From NCBI GenBank assembly GCA_945910005.1, contig OX246743.1, positions 39,363,461 to 39,427,460 of the forward strand: a stretch of DNA of 64,000 nt, given 5' to 3'. Each line of letters opens with the position of its first letter. The stretch's first letter is position 1. The notes under the pieces are model-generated. The model saw only the letters and a list, made by a program, of their open reading frames with translations. It searched no databases and was not told the origin of the DNA. This DNA comes from Isoperla grammatica (Eukaryota > Arthropoda > Insecta > Plecoptera > Perlodidae). Positions 32,534 to 44,425 of this stretch are shown here, in pieces. Made by a program: the position numbers and the translations under genes.

Positions 32534-34559
32534 TTTATTAAACATTAGCTTATTATAGAATATATTTTATATCAACGCATCTAGTTTTGAATACAAATAA
32601 TTCCCTTGAAGTGAACAGATCTTAAGGCCAAATTAGTATCTCATTTTTATAATGTAATTGAGTTATAAATAAATATAGAAACTAACTTTGGAAATAATTT
32701 TTCATATCTATCAAATTATCACACAGTATAATAAAGTTGGAAAGAGCTTACAACTCTGTATAATCATATGATATGAGAAAGCTATAGCATGTTAAAATAC
32801 AATACAAAATCACTGCACCTACCGTTCAATCCATTACAAATCAAAAGGTAATGAAAAGAGTTTGTTCCGTGTAGCGTGGTAAGAGGATCGGTGAACATTT
32901 TGAATGATCTCCAGTTGGGCAAACATTGTAAGAACAATTTACGCCACAACATACAATATCCAATACCTTAAATGATCCTAAATACCAGTAAAATAATACA
33001 TATATACTATATATACATGTATCTCAACTCATAAAAACAATTCAGTGCGATGGGTATTATATATTCAAAGCATTTATTGAACTAAATAAATATAGTAAGT
33101 TTTAGATTCAACATTGTGACAAAGATATAAAAGCTTAATTTAAAAGACCTTATGGTATATGATTTAATTTCGTTTAATCAACTGCTGAACAAGACATGCT
33201 CGTATAAAGTAGTACACATTTTAAGTTTGTACAGTACAGCAGCACTGGAAAGATTAAAATGGAAAGAATAAATACTCGTAGAATATATTTTTTTAAGAAT
33301 ACAATGTGAGTCAGTATTTCACTATTATGACAATGTAGTACGTTTACGTTGCTACAAACAACACAATATTGTCATCAAAACACGTTTTTTTAAGTTTAAG
33401 ATGATCAAAGACCAAGTAAATAGTTCAGTGGCCTCACATCCAGTATTTTAAAACCAATGTTATTTTAAAAATATGCTGGATGTATATTTTAAAGGAACTT
33501 AACACCAAACAGGGCAGAAGTGTCATAATTATAAACGAATCTAACAGTACAAATATGCTACTAGAGACAACCAAAGGTTAACTAAGAATGATTAGTCTTA
33601 TTTAGAACCACTTGCATTTACTATAGTGTACGTTAACTGTTCTAGTGTTAAAGTTGAAGATATTGATATTGATTGATATTGATATAGCTATTGAGGAATA
33701 TGCAGGAGCAAAAATATAACTGATAATAAAACAACCAACATAATATTAGTACGCTTACGAAAATGAACGAGCAACTTGAATATGAACAAATAATGCCCAT
33801 TTTAAATCCAGCACTATTTGGCGAGCCAAGCATCTATTCGGACAGAATGATAGCTAATACAGTGGTTGTACATAATAGAACAATACATTACATATATTAT
33901 GGCACTAAACCCAGGTAAAAGTATAAAACTAGAACTACATTGCATCAGAACTGGACTTAATGTTTAAGAAATTCACAAATAGCTTGAATTATGTATTTGC
34001 AAGTCAATACAATTACAATAAAACAATGTAATAATACCAAACGGAAATGAACATTCGTGAGAGTAGATAATTTTGCAATTAGGAAAGAAACAATTTAACA
34101 TGAAACAGTAAATCATTATTATTAAATACTAATAAAATAGTAATTCATATTAATGCTACAGTATTTAAATGCGAACATTTAAAAGGAACATTAAACACAA
34201 CAAGGATGTTGTCATTAACTCAGCACAAGCTTCTGCATTGTAATAATAAAGTAAAACAATCCTAGAACTTAGTGCTGGTTTGAAACTAGGAACATAAGCC
34301 ACCACCCAACATAGGAACTAACACAGACAAGTATTGACAATGACACTTTTTCCACCATGATTTCTGCTGTTTAACCCTTCTTGGCAAAATCATAACAAAC
34401 ATATCTAGTGCTGGCATTTAGCCCAGTAAGAACGTCTGCGTTGTGCGAGACCAGTAAACGCCACGACTACTGGTGTTTGCCTTGCTTGGGAAAATAAAAA
34501 CACAAATGTTAGCCCGCGAAAAACTTCTGCATTATGGGACTTAGAACACACACAAGTGT
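31884..34559. other. Intron of exon C and 3' flank of exon D
   Basis: AT-rich. An (AAT)n microsatellite lies at about 32479-32534. No coding sequence recognised. Confidence 0.5.
32479..32534. repeat. (AAT)n microsatellite
   Basis: Pure trinucleotide run within intronic sequence. Confidence 0.95.
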
Positions 34560-35497
34560 TTACTGCTGTTCAGCATTGGTAGTGGTAACGGGCACAATCT
34601 TAGCAAACAACTGCTTGTGACACTCGGCCTGTCGAGCCCTTTCAAGCGTTTGTACGATCTTCATTTGATCTTTGAATCCAGCCTGATCCCTTGGTATGAA
34701 TCCCCAATACGGCTGTTTGTCAGGCATATAGCAAAGGACGAACACAGTGATGCCATTGGTTGACTGTGACTCTATAGAAACTAATCCTACAAACCCATAT
34801 CTCATAATATGGGACAGGGATTTCAATGTTTCGCAATCTTGCATGTGGAACAAGACACGTTTCGGAGAGACGAGGTGTTTGTATACTCGGACGTGAAACA
34901 GGTGATGTATTGGGATCAACTGTAGAAGCATTGTTTTATTGAACATGTCAGCGGTGAGACTATTATCTAAAATAGTTGTAGAGAAGACCAAATCGCCGAC
35001 AATATTGATACGGACACTTGAAAACAATTTTATTTGTTCTATCCATTTAAATTTTCCACCAGTTTGATTTTGCTCTTTCTGCAAGGAAATACTGCTGGTG
35101 TCATCTATTGGGGGCACGAGTTGGGGTAGTTGAACTACTTCTACTAGTGTACGAGGCTGTACAAGACCGTAGCCAACTTGCTGAGGATTATTTCGGGACT
35201 GTTCAGGTATCACTGATTTTCTTTCGACTTCTTCTGGAAAACCAGAATGTTCTTCAATACCAAAACTATCAGCAACACCATTGGTTTGTTGTGGGTTTTC
35301 TGCATGTTCGCTAGAATCCTCGTGAAAGCTAGAATCGTCTTGACGTACAATACTATCACAAACGTTCTGGGAAAGTTGTACCCCCGTTTGTTTTTTGATT
35401 ACTTTCTGAGCATGCTTTTCTTCAGACTTCAGCCCATTTGCCATAACTGGTTTGCTACTGCCCAATGGTTTAAGTTTTATCCTCTCACGAGTTATAC
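34560..35497 (-). CDS. ACID/PTOV-domain terminal exon D (compact, no repeats)
   Basis: Acceptor AG at 35499-35498 (TTTTCAG); two bases (GT), then 311 codons and a stop, phase 1. It starts ITRERIKLKPLGSSKPVMANG, with the same KPLG and MANG/MANE motif as exon C, then an acidic/Gln-rich linker. Residues about 146-289 form the ACID/PTOV-like domain: FKWIEQIKLF, MLLQLIPIHHLF, VLFHMQDCETLKSL, MRYGFVGLVSI and YWGFIPRDQAGFKDQM. With no repeat region, this may be closest to the ancestral form of the four. It is first of the block in gene order, next to the zinc-finger exons on its upstream side. No zinc ligands. Confidence 0.88.
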
Positions 35498-36336
35498 CTG
35501 AAAATAAAGACTTAATTAGTAAAACATTAATTATTAGCTGCAATGTTTTGGAAGATGATCATGTTTGCAACGAATAAAAGATTTTACACGCACGCACAAT
35601 GAAGATAGGAAACAAAGGCACTTAATTTCTTGGTTATAAGAACAATGTAGTTATTTTAATTCTATACTGCTACAATAACCAATGCAAAACACTTAAGAAA
35701 ACCAATTGTAGCCCTACCTACAATGCATTACCTTGAATATGGCTTTGCTTTCACCCGCCATGCAGCCACCTCCATTAAAAAACACGCATGCACAACGTTT
35801 TCCTGAAAAAGTCGAATCAGACTAGACACGAGAATCAGTGAAATGAAAGAAGACTACTGAAGTCAGTTTCAACAAATTGGAAAGTGTGAAAGATTATCTA
35901 TATGCCTAGTAAATACAGTTCGTCAAGTATTCAATGTGTGTTTTTCAACCATGCACACAAAATACATACAAATAATAAAATACAAACAAATCGAAAAACA
36001 GTATAATCAAGATGTGTCCATCAATTGTAGACTAATAGTAATAAGGGAGGGAATAAGGAAATAATCCAGATTATTCTTGAATCACGTCCAAAGCCGGTTA
36101 ACTTAACAGATCGTTCTTCTGTTCAATGCTGGTCTGGTTGGTACTTCAATTTCTCCAACGACATTCAACCACGCATCTAATCCATACCTACGATATGAGC
36201 ACTCCGACCCACACAAGTCACGAATTCGATATTGGAATGGATGTTTGGTAGTCATGCTTTGGAAAATATGAAGGTTTATGACTTATGTAGATATAGAACA
36301 GAACTGCTGCAGCAAATCGAATTTCTGGAAACAATT
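35498..36336. other. Intron of exon D
   Basis: AT-rich, non-coding. It runs up to the LTR insertion. The plus-strand open frame starting at 36232 crosses the LTR boundary and is not a gene. Confidence 0.5.
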
Positions 36337-37849
36337 TGTAACGTCCGTTTTGTTGTGGCGCGGCCACACGCCGCTATCCGGCCGTTCCTGCGTTCACATC
36401 ACCCGCCACCCAGACATTCTAGTAGTTCCCCTTCGCACCGCGGCAGCTACAGCGTTGGGGTAGTTGTCACGGGAGACGATCGAGGCAGGGACAGTGCAGC
36501 GCCGACCGGCCAGCGATACACACCACGTGTAAGCCGTACGTGCCTGGCCTCTGGGGGGGCGTTTCTCGGGCGACGCCCCGTTGTTGTTCCGTCGTACTCT
36601 GTTACACCCTGGCTTCGGTGAGTTGTTTTCCTTGTTCTCCTCGTTCTGTTTGAGTACGATTGTATGGCCTACCGGCCAGTGGGCCTACGCTTGTCCGACC
36701 AGTTCTAGCCGGAATTTCTGTTCCTGTGCCTTGACAGGGTCGTAGTAGGGGGCTACCTCCTAGTCGCGGACGGTCTACGTCCTGCGGGGTGATGTCCACG
36801 TCCTGGTCCGGGTCAACCGCCTAGCCAAGAGCGGGCCTCCGGCGGTCACCTGTTCGAGCCCTGGAGGGGGGGGAGTACGTCCACTCCTGGATGATCCACC
36901 AACTTACCAGGTTATCCGTGCGCGCCGCCTAAATTTATCGGTCCCGTTTTGTTCTCGTTTACTTGCTGTTCGCTCCGGCCCTGCCGTGGACTTTCGTCAG
37001 TGCAGTTGCGCCCCTCATGGAACCGGGGTCAAACCCCCCGCCCCATTTTGTTTTGCTATTGGGTGATATAGTGTCGCCCGTCCACATCGACGAACGATTA
37101 GCATTTAAGTGCCACTATTGTATTGTATTATTGTATATGTATTTTTGTATATCATATGTCTGTGCTGCGCACTTTGTTTATAACGGAGGTACTGGTGTAC
37201 TAATTAAGTTTATAGCGGTGGTGCTGGTGGACGAACGATTAGCATTTAAGTGCCACTTTTGTATTGTATTATTGTATGTATTTTGGTATATCATATGTCT
37301 GTGCTGCGCACTTTGTTTATAACGGAGGTACTGGTGTACTAATTAAGTTTATAACGGTAGTGCTGGTGGGTCAAGACTCATGAGACCATAGTCGCCCACG
37401 CCTTTGTTGAATTTACTTTAATCTGGGGAGCGTGATAGTGCATATGGTGAAACATTTTTTTGTATTGTGTTATCAACAGTCAGAGGGGGCCTGTCCCCGA
37501 AACACATGAAGGGTGTGACCGTTATATTGTGTAATTTTGTGTCAGGTGTGTAATCGCCAATCACCTCTCGGAGTTGCTAGGCATTCACCCTGCTGTGTAT
37601 ATCTTCCTTCTAAATAAACATACTTCACCGCTGCCCTGAGCTTCGGTCTACCGGGACTAACCTTTGGCACGATCGTTCCTTCGTTCTTCCCTCAGTCGCT
37701 GCCTAGTCCTGGGAAATTTTCTTTCAGGAAGAACGTGGAGCCCGAATATTTTATTACCACACCCCCACCCTCAATTGTTATTGTTCGACTTCTGGCCCAC
37801 GCCCTTCTTCACTGCAGCTATGCCAGGGCGGTGATCGGGGGGTGTTACA
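36337..37849 (+). mobile_element. Solo LTR (about 1.5 kb) of an LTR retrotransposon
   Basis: The segment starts TGTAACG and ends GTGTTACA, giving inverted TGTAAC/GTTACA termini. It is flanked on both sides by AATT (36333-36336 and 37850-37853), a 4-bp target duplication. It is far more GC-rich than its surroundings and has no RT, integrase or gag frame. It contains a 141-bp tandem duplication and AATAAA near 37613. Orientation is inferred from the AATAAA on the plus strand. Gypsy-like by TSD length, but the family is not identified. It may be a deleted element rather than a strict solo LTR. Confidence 0.75.
37090..37368. repeat. 141-bp tandem duplication inside the solo LTR
   Basis: ACGAACGATTAGCATTTAAG begins at 37090 and again at 37231; both units end near TTATA(G/A)CGGT(G/A)GTGCTGGTGG. 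Confidence 0.9.
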
Positions 37850-37853
37850 AATT

Positions 37854-38442
37854 TACAATCTTATTTTGAATTTCACTTCTTACTTTATACACTATAGTTA
37901 GGAGGTGATATTGTAATTAGTTGCAAAAGTAGTCTTCTATTAGTCTTTTTATATAAATATTACAAATACATCGCTACAAACTACCAATCTATGAACGAGA
38001 TAGTGACTGAGGCTAGAGTATTTGATCCACTATACTTGCAATACAAAATATTATTTCCAACAGCCACTTTGATATACCCTAGTTCTTACATTAGAGCTGT
38101 AACAATTAATTGATACACATATTTTAATGACTACATAATTTCACACAAAATAAATTTCTACATGTAAAAATAGAACAATTCAATGTTCCCTACACACACG
38201 TACCAATATTAAAACATATGTTAAATAAGATCAGTATTAAAACATGTTAAATAAAAAAAAATATATACTCAATCAACGTCTGAACAGTTCACGATAACTG
38301 GACAACGACGATTCAAATATTTATTTTAAAATCAGATGTACAAATACTAAACATCTAAATTCTCTTACAGTCACCATTGAGAAGAGGGAGGGGGTGGGTG
38401 GAGGGGAGTGTTTTCTCAGTATGACATATTGTAAAACAATGT
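37854..38442. other. Non-coding stretch, 3' flank of exon 14
   Basis: AT-rich. A minus-strand AATAAA near 38324-38319 could terminate the adjacent exon, about 120 bases past its stop. Confidence 0.45.
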
Positions 38443-38675
38443 TCACTGAGGTATATCAAGCGGCGTACTGTGAAGCTGCATTATATGTTTATCTAAATTA
38501 AATTTGTATTTCGTCTTGTGAGGACAACATGGACACTTAAACCGAGGTTCTTTCCCACACTCGACGTTGATATGTTTCTGAAGAGTCTGTCGGGTTCTGT
38601 ATCTCCTCGAACATACTGAACACTTGAACGGTTTCTCGGGCACGTCTGCAGAGCCGATCGCAGTTATTTCTGCAC
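38443..38675 (-). CDS. lola: lola-type zinc-finger terminal exon 14
   Basis: Acceptor AG at 38677-38676 (CTTTCAG); two bases (GT), then 76 codons and a stop, phase 1. A short N-terminus (GAEITAIGSADVPEKP) is followed by C2HC finger CSVC...HINVEC, linker ECGKEPRFKCP and C2H2 finger CPCC...HIMQLH. The first finger has Arg-rich helix residues (RYRTRQTLQKH), unlike its neighbours, so a distinct DNA preference is likely. It is the zinc-finger exon directly downstream of the ACID/PTOV block in map order. Confidence 0.92.
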
Positions 38676-39027
38676 CTGAAAGCAAAGTAAGATCAAAATT
38701 ACGATTTGTTACTAGTCATGGCATAATTTAAGAGATTATCATTAAAGTATAACAGTTTACTTTGAAAAAAAAAAGACCAAAACGAGTAGACCATGTAAGA
38801 GCTCAAACGGTTATCCCTTGACAGTATTAGCATACAAAGATGTTTCACTATTTCTTTGATGCATATAGTATATCACATTAACTTAAACTAATTCATGAAA
38901 GAGAAAAGTAAACATTGACTAATGATAACCCAAAGCATAGGTTTTTAAATGTAACTATTAATTTTGTATAGTTTTCATTTGATCCTTCTACAAAATAACA
39001 TGAAATTTCAATTCATAAACTTAACAT
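38676..39027. other. Short intron between exons 14 and 15
   Basis: AT-rich; nothing recognised. At about 350 bases it is the shortest gap between exons of this array. Confidence 0.6.
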
Positions 39028-39386
39028 TTAAATTAAGAAGGTTTTATTAATACTAATAAAAATAATTTGACTTTTTAAACAATACTTCCTGTTCCAAATA
39101 GACTTTGAGCCACTTAGATAAAATACAAAGTAAAGTAGCTTCCACTCACTGACTGATGCAGGGTGTATCTTCACTACATGCTTCTCCAAAGAGCTTTTAT
39201 GTTTTGTGCGGTGTGGACAATGCGGGCAAGCAAATAGCGGGTCTTTCCCACACTCGATTCTGATGTGCGAATTCAGGCTCTCGACCCACTTGTAAGATTT
39301 ACCACAGGACTCGCAATAATGTCGGGAAGGATCGCGTAATCTGGGCAAAGCTACCCTCGTCATGCTCACAGCGCAAGGCACCCATC
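39028..39386 (-). CDS. lola: lola-type zinc-finger terminal exon 15
   Basis: Acceptor AG at 39388-39387 (GTTTCAG); two bases (GA), then 118 codons and a stop, phase 1. Starts GWVPCAVSMTRVALPRL, then C2HC finger CESC...HIRIEC, an unusual linker ECGKDPLFACP and C2H2 finger CPHC...HVVKIH. A 45-residue hydrophobic/Lys-rich tail follows that no other exon has. The tail's codons include AAT AAA (AATAAA at 39048-39043), 13 bases before the stop, so transcript ends may fall at or before the stop codon. The tail may be a read-through of former 3' UTR. Confidence 0.9.
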
Positions 39387-40527
39387 CTGAAACATAAAAC
39401 ATTATTTCAGTTGTGAAATGCTACCGGAAAAGTAGCCTAATGATCACCTATGTCACTCTAACATTCGTAACATAGTCTTGAGACTTGAAAAGTTTACCAG
39501 CTTCCAATACAGTTTCAATTTGATGAGTTACTTTCCATTCTGGCCATGGCCATACTAGGAAGCCAATTAGCAGTGGAGCACATACAACAAACTATATAGA
39601 CATACATATGAAACAAAATAATTATAAAACAGAGTACCAAAATAATATCTTATGGACGTTGAGACTTTGCAATATTCAAACGAAAGAAAATTAAAATTAA
39701 AAAGCATCAATGAAAGTAAGTATTTATGACATTTCGATATCATTCAAAGTTCACAGTCACACAAATGAGACAAATTAATGTTATACATTAATTTATTACC
39801 TTAAAGAAAATTATCATTAACACAACAAAGTTAAACATAATTTATTTCAACTGTAACATTTTCTCATTAAATATTTATAAAAGTTAACACACCACGTAAG
39901 CGAATCCTCTCTCCACTCGCAATGTTTCATTTGTAAAACTATCAAAACTCACGCCAGTAAAACAACACAAATATAGTATTTTTGTATACGTGAAAATGAT
40001 GTATGTATGGCACAAGAAATAAATAATACGATTTATATTTTTAATTAGAACAATAAAAACTAGTGTAATTCTTTGTATTTCTTTGTACCGAGAGGAAAAT
40101 TAGATATTTACAAAGAACACTGTTTATTAATAATTCCCCCCCACATATATCCTGAACAATAATAAGACTTGTAAACAAAACTGTAACTCCTTCTTTTAGA
40201 GGTAATTTCCAAGCAATCCGTAAACATTCCTTGTAAAAGGATTCCGCTCCATAGTTTGTGATGTTGCTGCTATATCTGAGCGAACCAATATCAAAATAAT
40301 ATGTTCATACTGAACCTGATTTACTTTAAGCCCGTACTTATGATATTGCAGCACTTGTATTGGTTGGTACTGGGCTAGTTCACCCAGCTAAATGGTAGAC
40401 TGGCCTAACAGTATGCACAATATCAGGTGAGATCTTGATTTTCATTAAAACAGCGCGGGTTAATCAGGCCGTCAACATTGAGTTTATATAATACGACCAT
40501 TCCTCATCAGTTAACACCTAAGACAAA
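39387..40527. other. Intron/intergenic between exons 15 and 16
   Basis: AT-rich, no recognised feature. Confidence 0.5.
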
Positions 40528-40754
40528 CTAGAGAACATCAAAACATTGCTGTTGATGTTGCGATGCGATGTGATTCTTGAGATTCGACTTGTGCTTCGCT
40601 TTGTGCGGACAGAACGGACACATGAATTGCGGTTCTTTCCCACACTCGATGCTCTTGTGTCTGCGCAGGTTTCTCGCGTGTTTGTAGCGTTTTCCGCAGC
40701 TCGTGCACTGAAACTCTCGTAATGTGAACGTTGCTGCGAATGTCGTTAGTCTGC
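40528..40754 (-). CDS. lola: lola-type zinc-finger terminal exon 16
   Basis: Acceptor AG at 40756-40755 (TATTTCCAG); two bases (GC), then 74 codons and a stop, phase 1. Short N-terminus RLTTFAATFTLREFQ, C2HC finger CTSC...HKSIEC, linker ECGKEPQFMCP, C2H2 finger CPFC...HIASQH and a Gln-rich tail. The open frame continues upstream of the acceptor to 40884, but the shared phase favours the acceptor as the start. Confidence 0.92.
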
Positions 40755-42278
40755 CTGGAAATAAAGAGTAACTGTCAACTTGTTTTAGTTGCAGGGTTAA
40801 CTGATAATTTTCATTTCTGCCCAATACATGATCGGCTTTACTTTGGTAATTCGGCAGTTTTAGTCGTTTGCGTTTACACATCAATAGAACTGTTACAAGG
40901 ACTGTATTATAATATACTTGGTGAAGTGGCCATGAGTCATGGTTTTGACAAAAGCAAAGTCGGATTTAAATAGTAATTCCAAGGTTTCTATAAAGCAATA
41001 TGGTAGCAGGACATGGTAGTGTCATGATAATAGGATGTTAAATAATATGTATTCAGGTGATACTTTTTAATAATTATACTACTACTAATAATAATAATAG
41101 TAATACTGAAAATGTATGTCCGTACAACATGTTTACGCCGGTTTTGACAGAGTTTGTATGTATTGCAACAATAAAATAATAATAATAAAGAGTTATTGTA
41201 CTTCTTTCGAGTATACAATACGTCAGTTATAATTTTGAACTTGATTAGAACAGTTGTAAGGAACCCTGATTTGTGTATGTAATAAGACCGAATGTGGCAT
41301 TTTTAACAGTCAAGTGAAGGCTAAACAGTAAATATTATACGGAAATACCTAGAGATTGTGAGTAAGAAAGACAGAGAGCAAAATTAAATATTATACGCAA
41401 TAAGTAAGGGGAAAACATATATGTAAGCCACTATTGTTTAAGGAAAAAAGCAAGAACGATTCATATCTTTATTAATAATACTGTTTAAAAAAAAACTGTT
41501 GTCAAAAAAACGTTAACAGATGGGGTTAAAAGATGAGGACTTAAACCCTTAGTAGAGATGGATATTTTAGCGTCCGCTTTTCTATCACAAAAACCAAATC
41601 ACAACATTAGGAAGCAGCTTAAATTGGAAGTAAAATCTCAAACGTAGCTTTTCCAATTTTTTGCAAGTGATAGGTGCATATTCTTTATTTAACAAATCCA
41701 CTAACAATCATACTTTGTGTGACTAGGTTGATGATTAAAGAATACAAAAGACAAAGTGTTTTCAGAACACAGTAATACAGAGCACATTGTCTGTGCAAAT
41801 CATAACAATACGACAGTTTACTAAAATATTAAGTACACAGCACGGAAATACATCATGGCATCAAATCAAAACCTTATTATCAAAAAACAAACATACATTT
41901 ATATACTAAGTCCAATGTTTGTTTAATCCTCCCTGACGCAAACAGAAATAACACAACTCGGACAACACAAATGTTTGGAAAGGGTGTATGGACGCTTAGT
42001 TTTATATGATGTCACACGAAACCAAGGCAGATATGCGAAAACACCAATTTGGTAAGTACAACACAACTTGTTATCTGATAATGGTTCAATGCATTAATTG
42101 AAGCGTGCTGTACTCTGGGTTCCTTCGAGGTCTCCAGCGATAAGCTGTAAGAGTAACAGAAGATAAACTGAACATCGTATTTCAATTCAAATTCACTTCA
42201 CAAAGATTATTGTGTCTAAAGAAAAAAGTTTTCGGTGGACGGAGTCATGTCAAGTTGTGAACTGTAACTTCTTCTCTG
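40755..42278. other. Intron/intergenic between exons 16 and 17
   Basis: AT-rich with short ATA/ATT repeats (about 41080-41190). No gene. Confidence 0.5.
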
Positions 42279-42523
42279 TTAGGTTTGTAAACGTGACATT
42301 GGCTGACAATGCTGACGATAGATGTGACGCTGTAGATTGGAGTTATGTTTCGACTTGTGAGGACAATGCGGACACTGTAACTGTGGTTCTTTCCCGCACT
42401 CGTACTTTACGTGTCGCAGCAGAGTTTGACTACGTTTATAGACCTTTTCACAGTTGTTGCAGGGAAAAATGCCTGGAACGCCATTTTGCAAATGGACGGA
42501 TGAAAACCACGACTCAACGGGAT
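42279..42523 (-). CDS. lola: lola-type zinc-finger terminal exon 17
   Basis: Acceptor AG at 42525-42524 (TTCTTCCTCAG); two bases (AT), then 80 codons and a stop, phase 1. N-terminus PVESWFSSVHLQNGVPG, C2HC finger CNNC...HVKYEC, linker ECGKEPQLQCP (Leu in place of the usual Phe) and C2H2 finger CPHC...HIYRQH. Ligands are complete. Predicted alternative DNA-binding end. Confidence 0.92.
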
Positions 42524-44040
42524 CTGAGGAAGAAACAATATGAATTGTCAGTGTGCCCAATAGTGAAAGTAAACAGATGTATTATAGAAAACAGGTAAAA
42601 GAATACAACTGTAAAATACCACGAACTTTTTTGGGGGATTTTACAGATTTGTAAAACGTAATAACACTGATGAAATGATAAAAATATAAATTTAAACAAG
42701 AGCTATGCAAAACAATGAAAGAACAAAAACAAAAACAAACCTATGCAAACAGCCAACAAACCTGGACAGCTGTTTGCACAATTAACCCCTCTATTAAAAG
42801 AATTGTTTGCAAGTCTAAAGAAAGGATCAGTCGAATACACATACGAAAACGTATTTTGATGGAGTCAAGTTTTGTAACAAACAAAATGTAAAAAGTAAGA
42901 CGAAGTGAATAGTTGTCAGCATTTATTATCAGTTAAAGCAAAATAAAATGTGTATTTCAGTACAAATAACTATTCTCTCTTATTATATTAATATTATATA
43001 TTATTTATTTATCAATATATTGTTTCTATTAACTACGAGCTAACATACATTTAATTTATTGTTTGAAAACTAGTTTGGCAATTACCGCTGGTAACATGGT
43101 ATATATTGTCTATCACATCAATATGCTAACTTTTGAAATCTGGAAAATGTACTGCTTATTTCTAAAAACACACAACACACAAGTGGTTCCTAGGAACTTC
43201 CTAATCCGAGTTCCAGCATACCTCTCTACCTTATCATTTACCTAACATAACTTTAACGAATACACATCCAGTTATTCCCATATTGCACAGACTACTTAGT
43301 GATGCATAACCAACTAAGTACGTTGACTATTCACCCATCTATCACCGTCTCCCTAAAGAGTTACCTACAATATCTAGATCCACATTCAATTTGGCACATA
43401 GCATTTTATAGACTCGGAGCTAGTTATAAACACAAAGCACACCACATTACAGATAGAAACTGCCACTAAAATATTACATATTTTGGTACAGCACTCCTAC
43501 TTCTTAAAACAATATGCATATTCATACACCAAGCAATGTACAGTAATGTGAACTCTGGTTTTCTCACAGTAGCATCATATGGCACAACACACTGTTAACA
43601 AGTATGAAGATAAATAGTTCCAAAGCCACTTATTACCAATGCATAGTTATAAAACAGTTAAAAAAGTATACGTGTTGTGAACCGCGTGGACATAACGTCA
43701 TGTGGCAGCCCAGTACAAGGCAGTAAATAAAATTTTAATAAAATGTATAATATAAATATGTTTTTAAGTGAACTAGGTAATGACACAAAGTATGTTAGAC
43801 ACAAAGAAAATGACAGGAAAACAATTGCAATATTTGAAGCTAATCTAATATTTAATTCTTATGAAAACACATCTGAGTTTGTAAGCACCTTGTTGAGATA
43901 ATAACAAGAACACCTTACTTTAGTTTTGGACATTTTGCAACACCCCTTTTAATGTTGCCTCTTTCAAAGTCTACTTTTATGCTTATTTAAGAAACCAGTA
44001 TTAAATAAATGGAAAATGCTCCTGAAATAGCCTTAATAAT
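42524..44040. other. Intron/intergenic between exons 17 and 18
   Basis: AT-rich; no recognised exon, RNA gene or mobile element. Confidence 0.5.
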
Positions 44041-44068
44041 ACCAATCTGTGCAGTGGTACAGTGAAGC

Positions 44069-44160
44069 GTGGCGTCACTACACAGGCGAGTCGTTTTACG
44101 TCTGGCACCACTGTACAGGCGAGTCGTTACGTCTGGCATCACTGTACAGGTGAATCGTGG
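44069..44160. repeat. 31-bp minisatellite overlapping the stop of exon 18
   Basis: Three units of about 31 bp built on GTCTGGCACCACTGTACAGG. The unit at 44131-44160 contains the last codons (HDSPVQ) and the stop of exon 18; the others lie just downstream. Confidence 0.88.
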
Positions 44161-44425
44161 CCAGGATAGTGAACCATTCGAATGTGAGTTTTCAAGCTGC
44201 AGTTGTAGTTCGTCCGGTGCGGACAGAACGGACACTGAATATGTGGTTCTTTCCCACACTCGTACTTCCCGTGTCTCGCGAGGGTAAACTTTCGTTTGTA
44301 GCTCTTGCCGCAGCGCGCGCACTGGTACCCATACTCCTCCGCGGCCTGTAAGCCAAACTTCTTGTCGAGAGCATTGCTGATGGGGAACAGGCACACTTGG
44401 TTGGAGAACAGCAGTCTTCTCGCTT
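44139..44425 (-). CDS. lola: lola-type zinc-finger terminal exon 18
   Basis: Acceptor AG at 44427-44426 (TTGTTTCAG); two bases (AA), then 94 codons and a stop, phase 1; the junction codon is Glu if the donor base is G. N-terminus ARRLLFSNQVCLFPISNAL, C2HC finger CARC...HGKYEC, linker ECGKEPHIQCP (Ile in place of Phe) and C2H2 finger CPFC...HIRMVH. The C-terminal residues and stop sit inside a 31-bp minisatellite, so the C-terminus may vary between alleles. Confidence 0.92.

Noticed and set aside
36232..36621. Plus-strand 129-codon frame
   Set aside because: Crosses the host/LTR boundary; a product of GC-rich LTR sequence.
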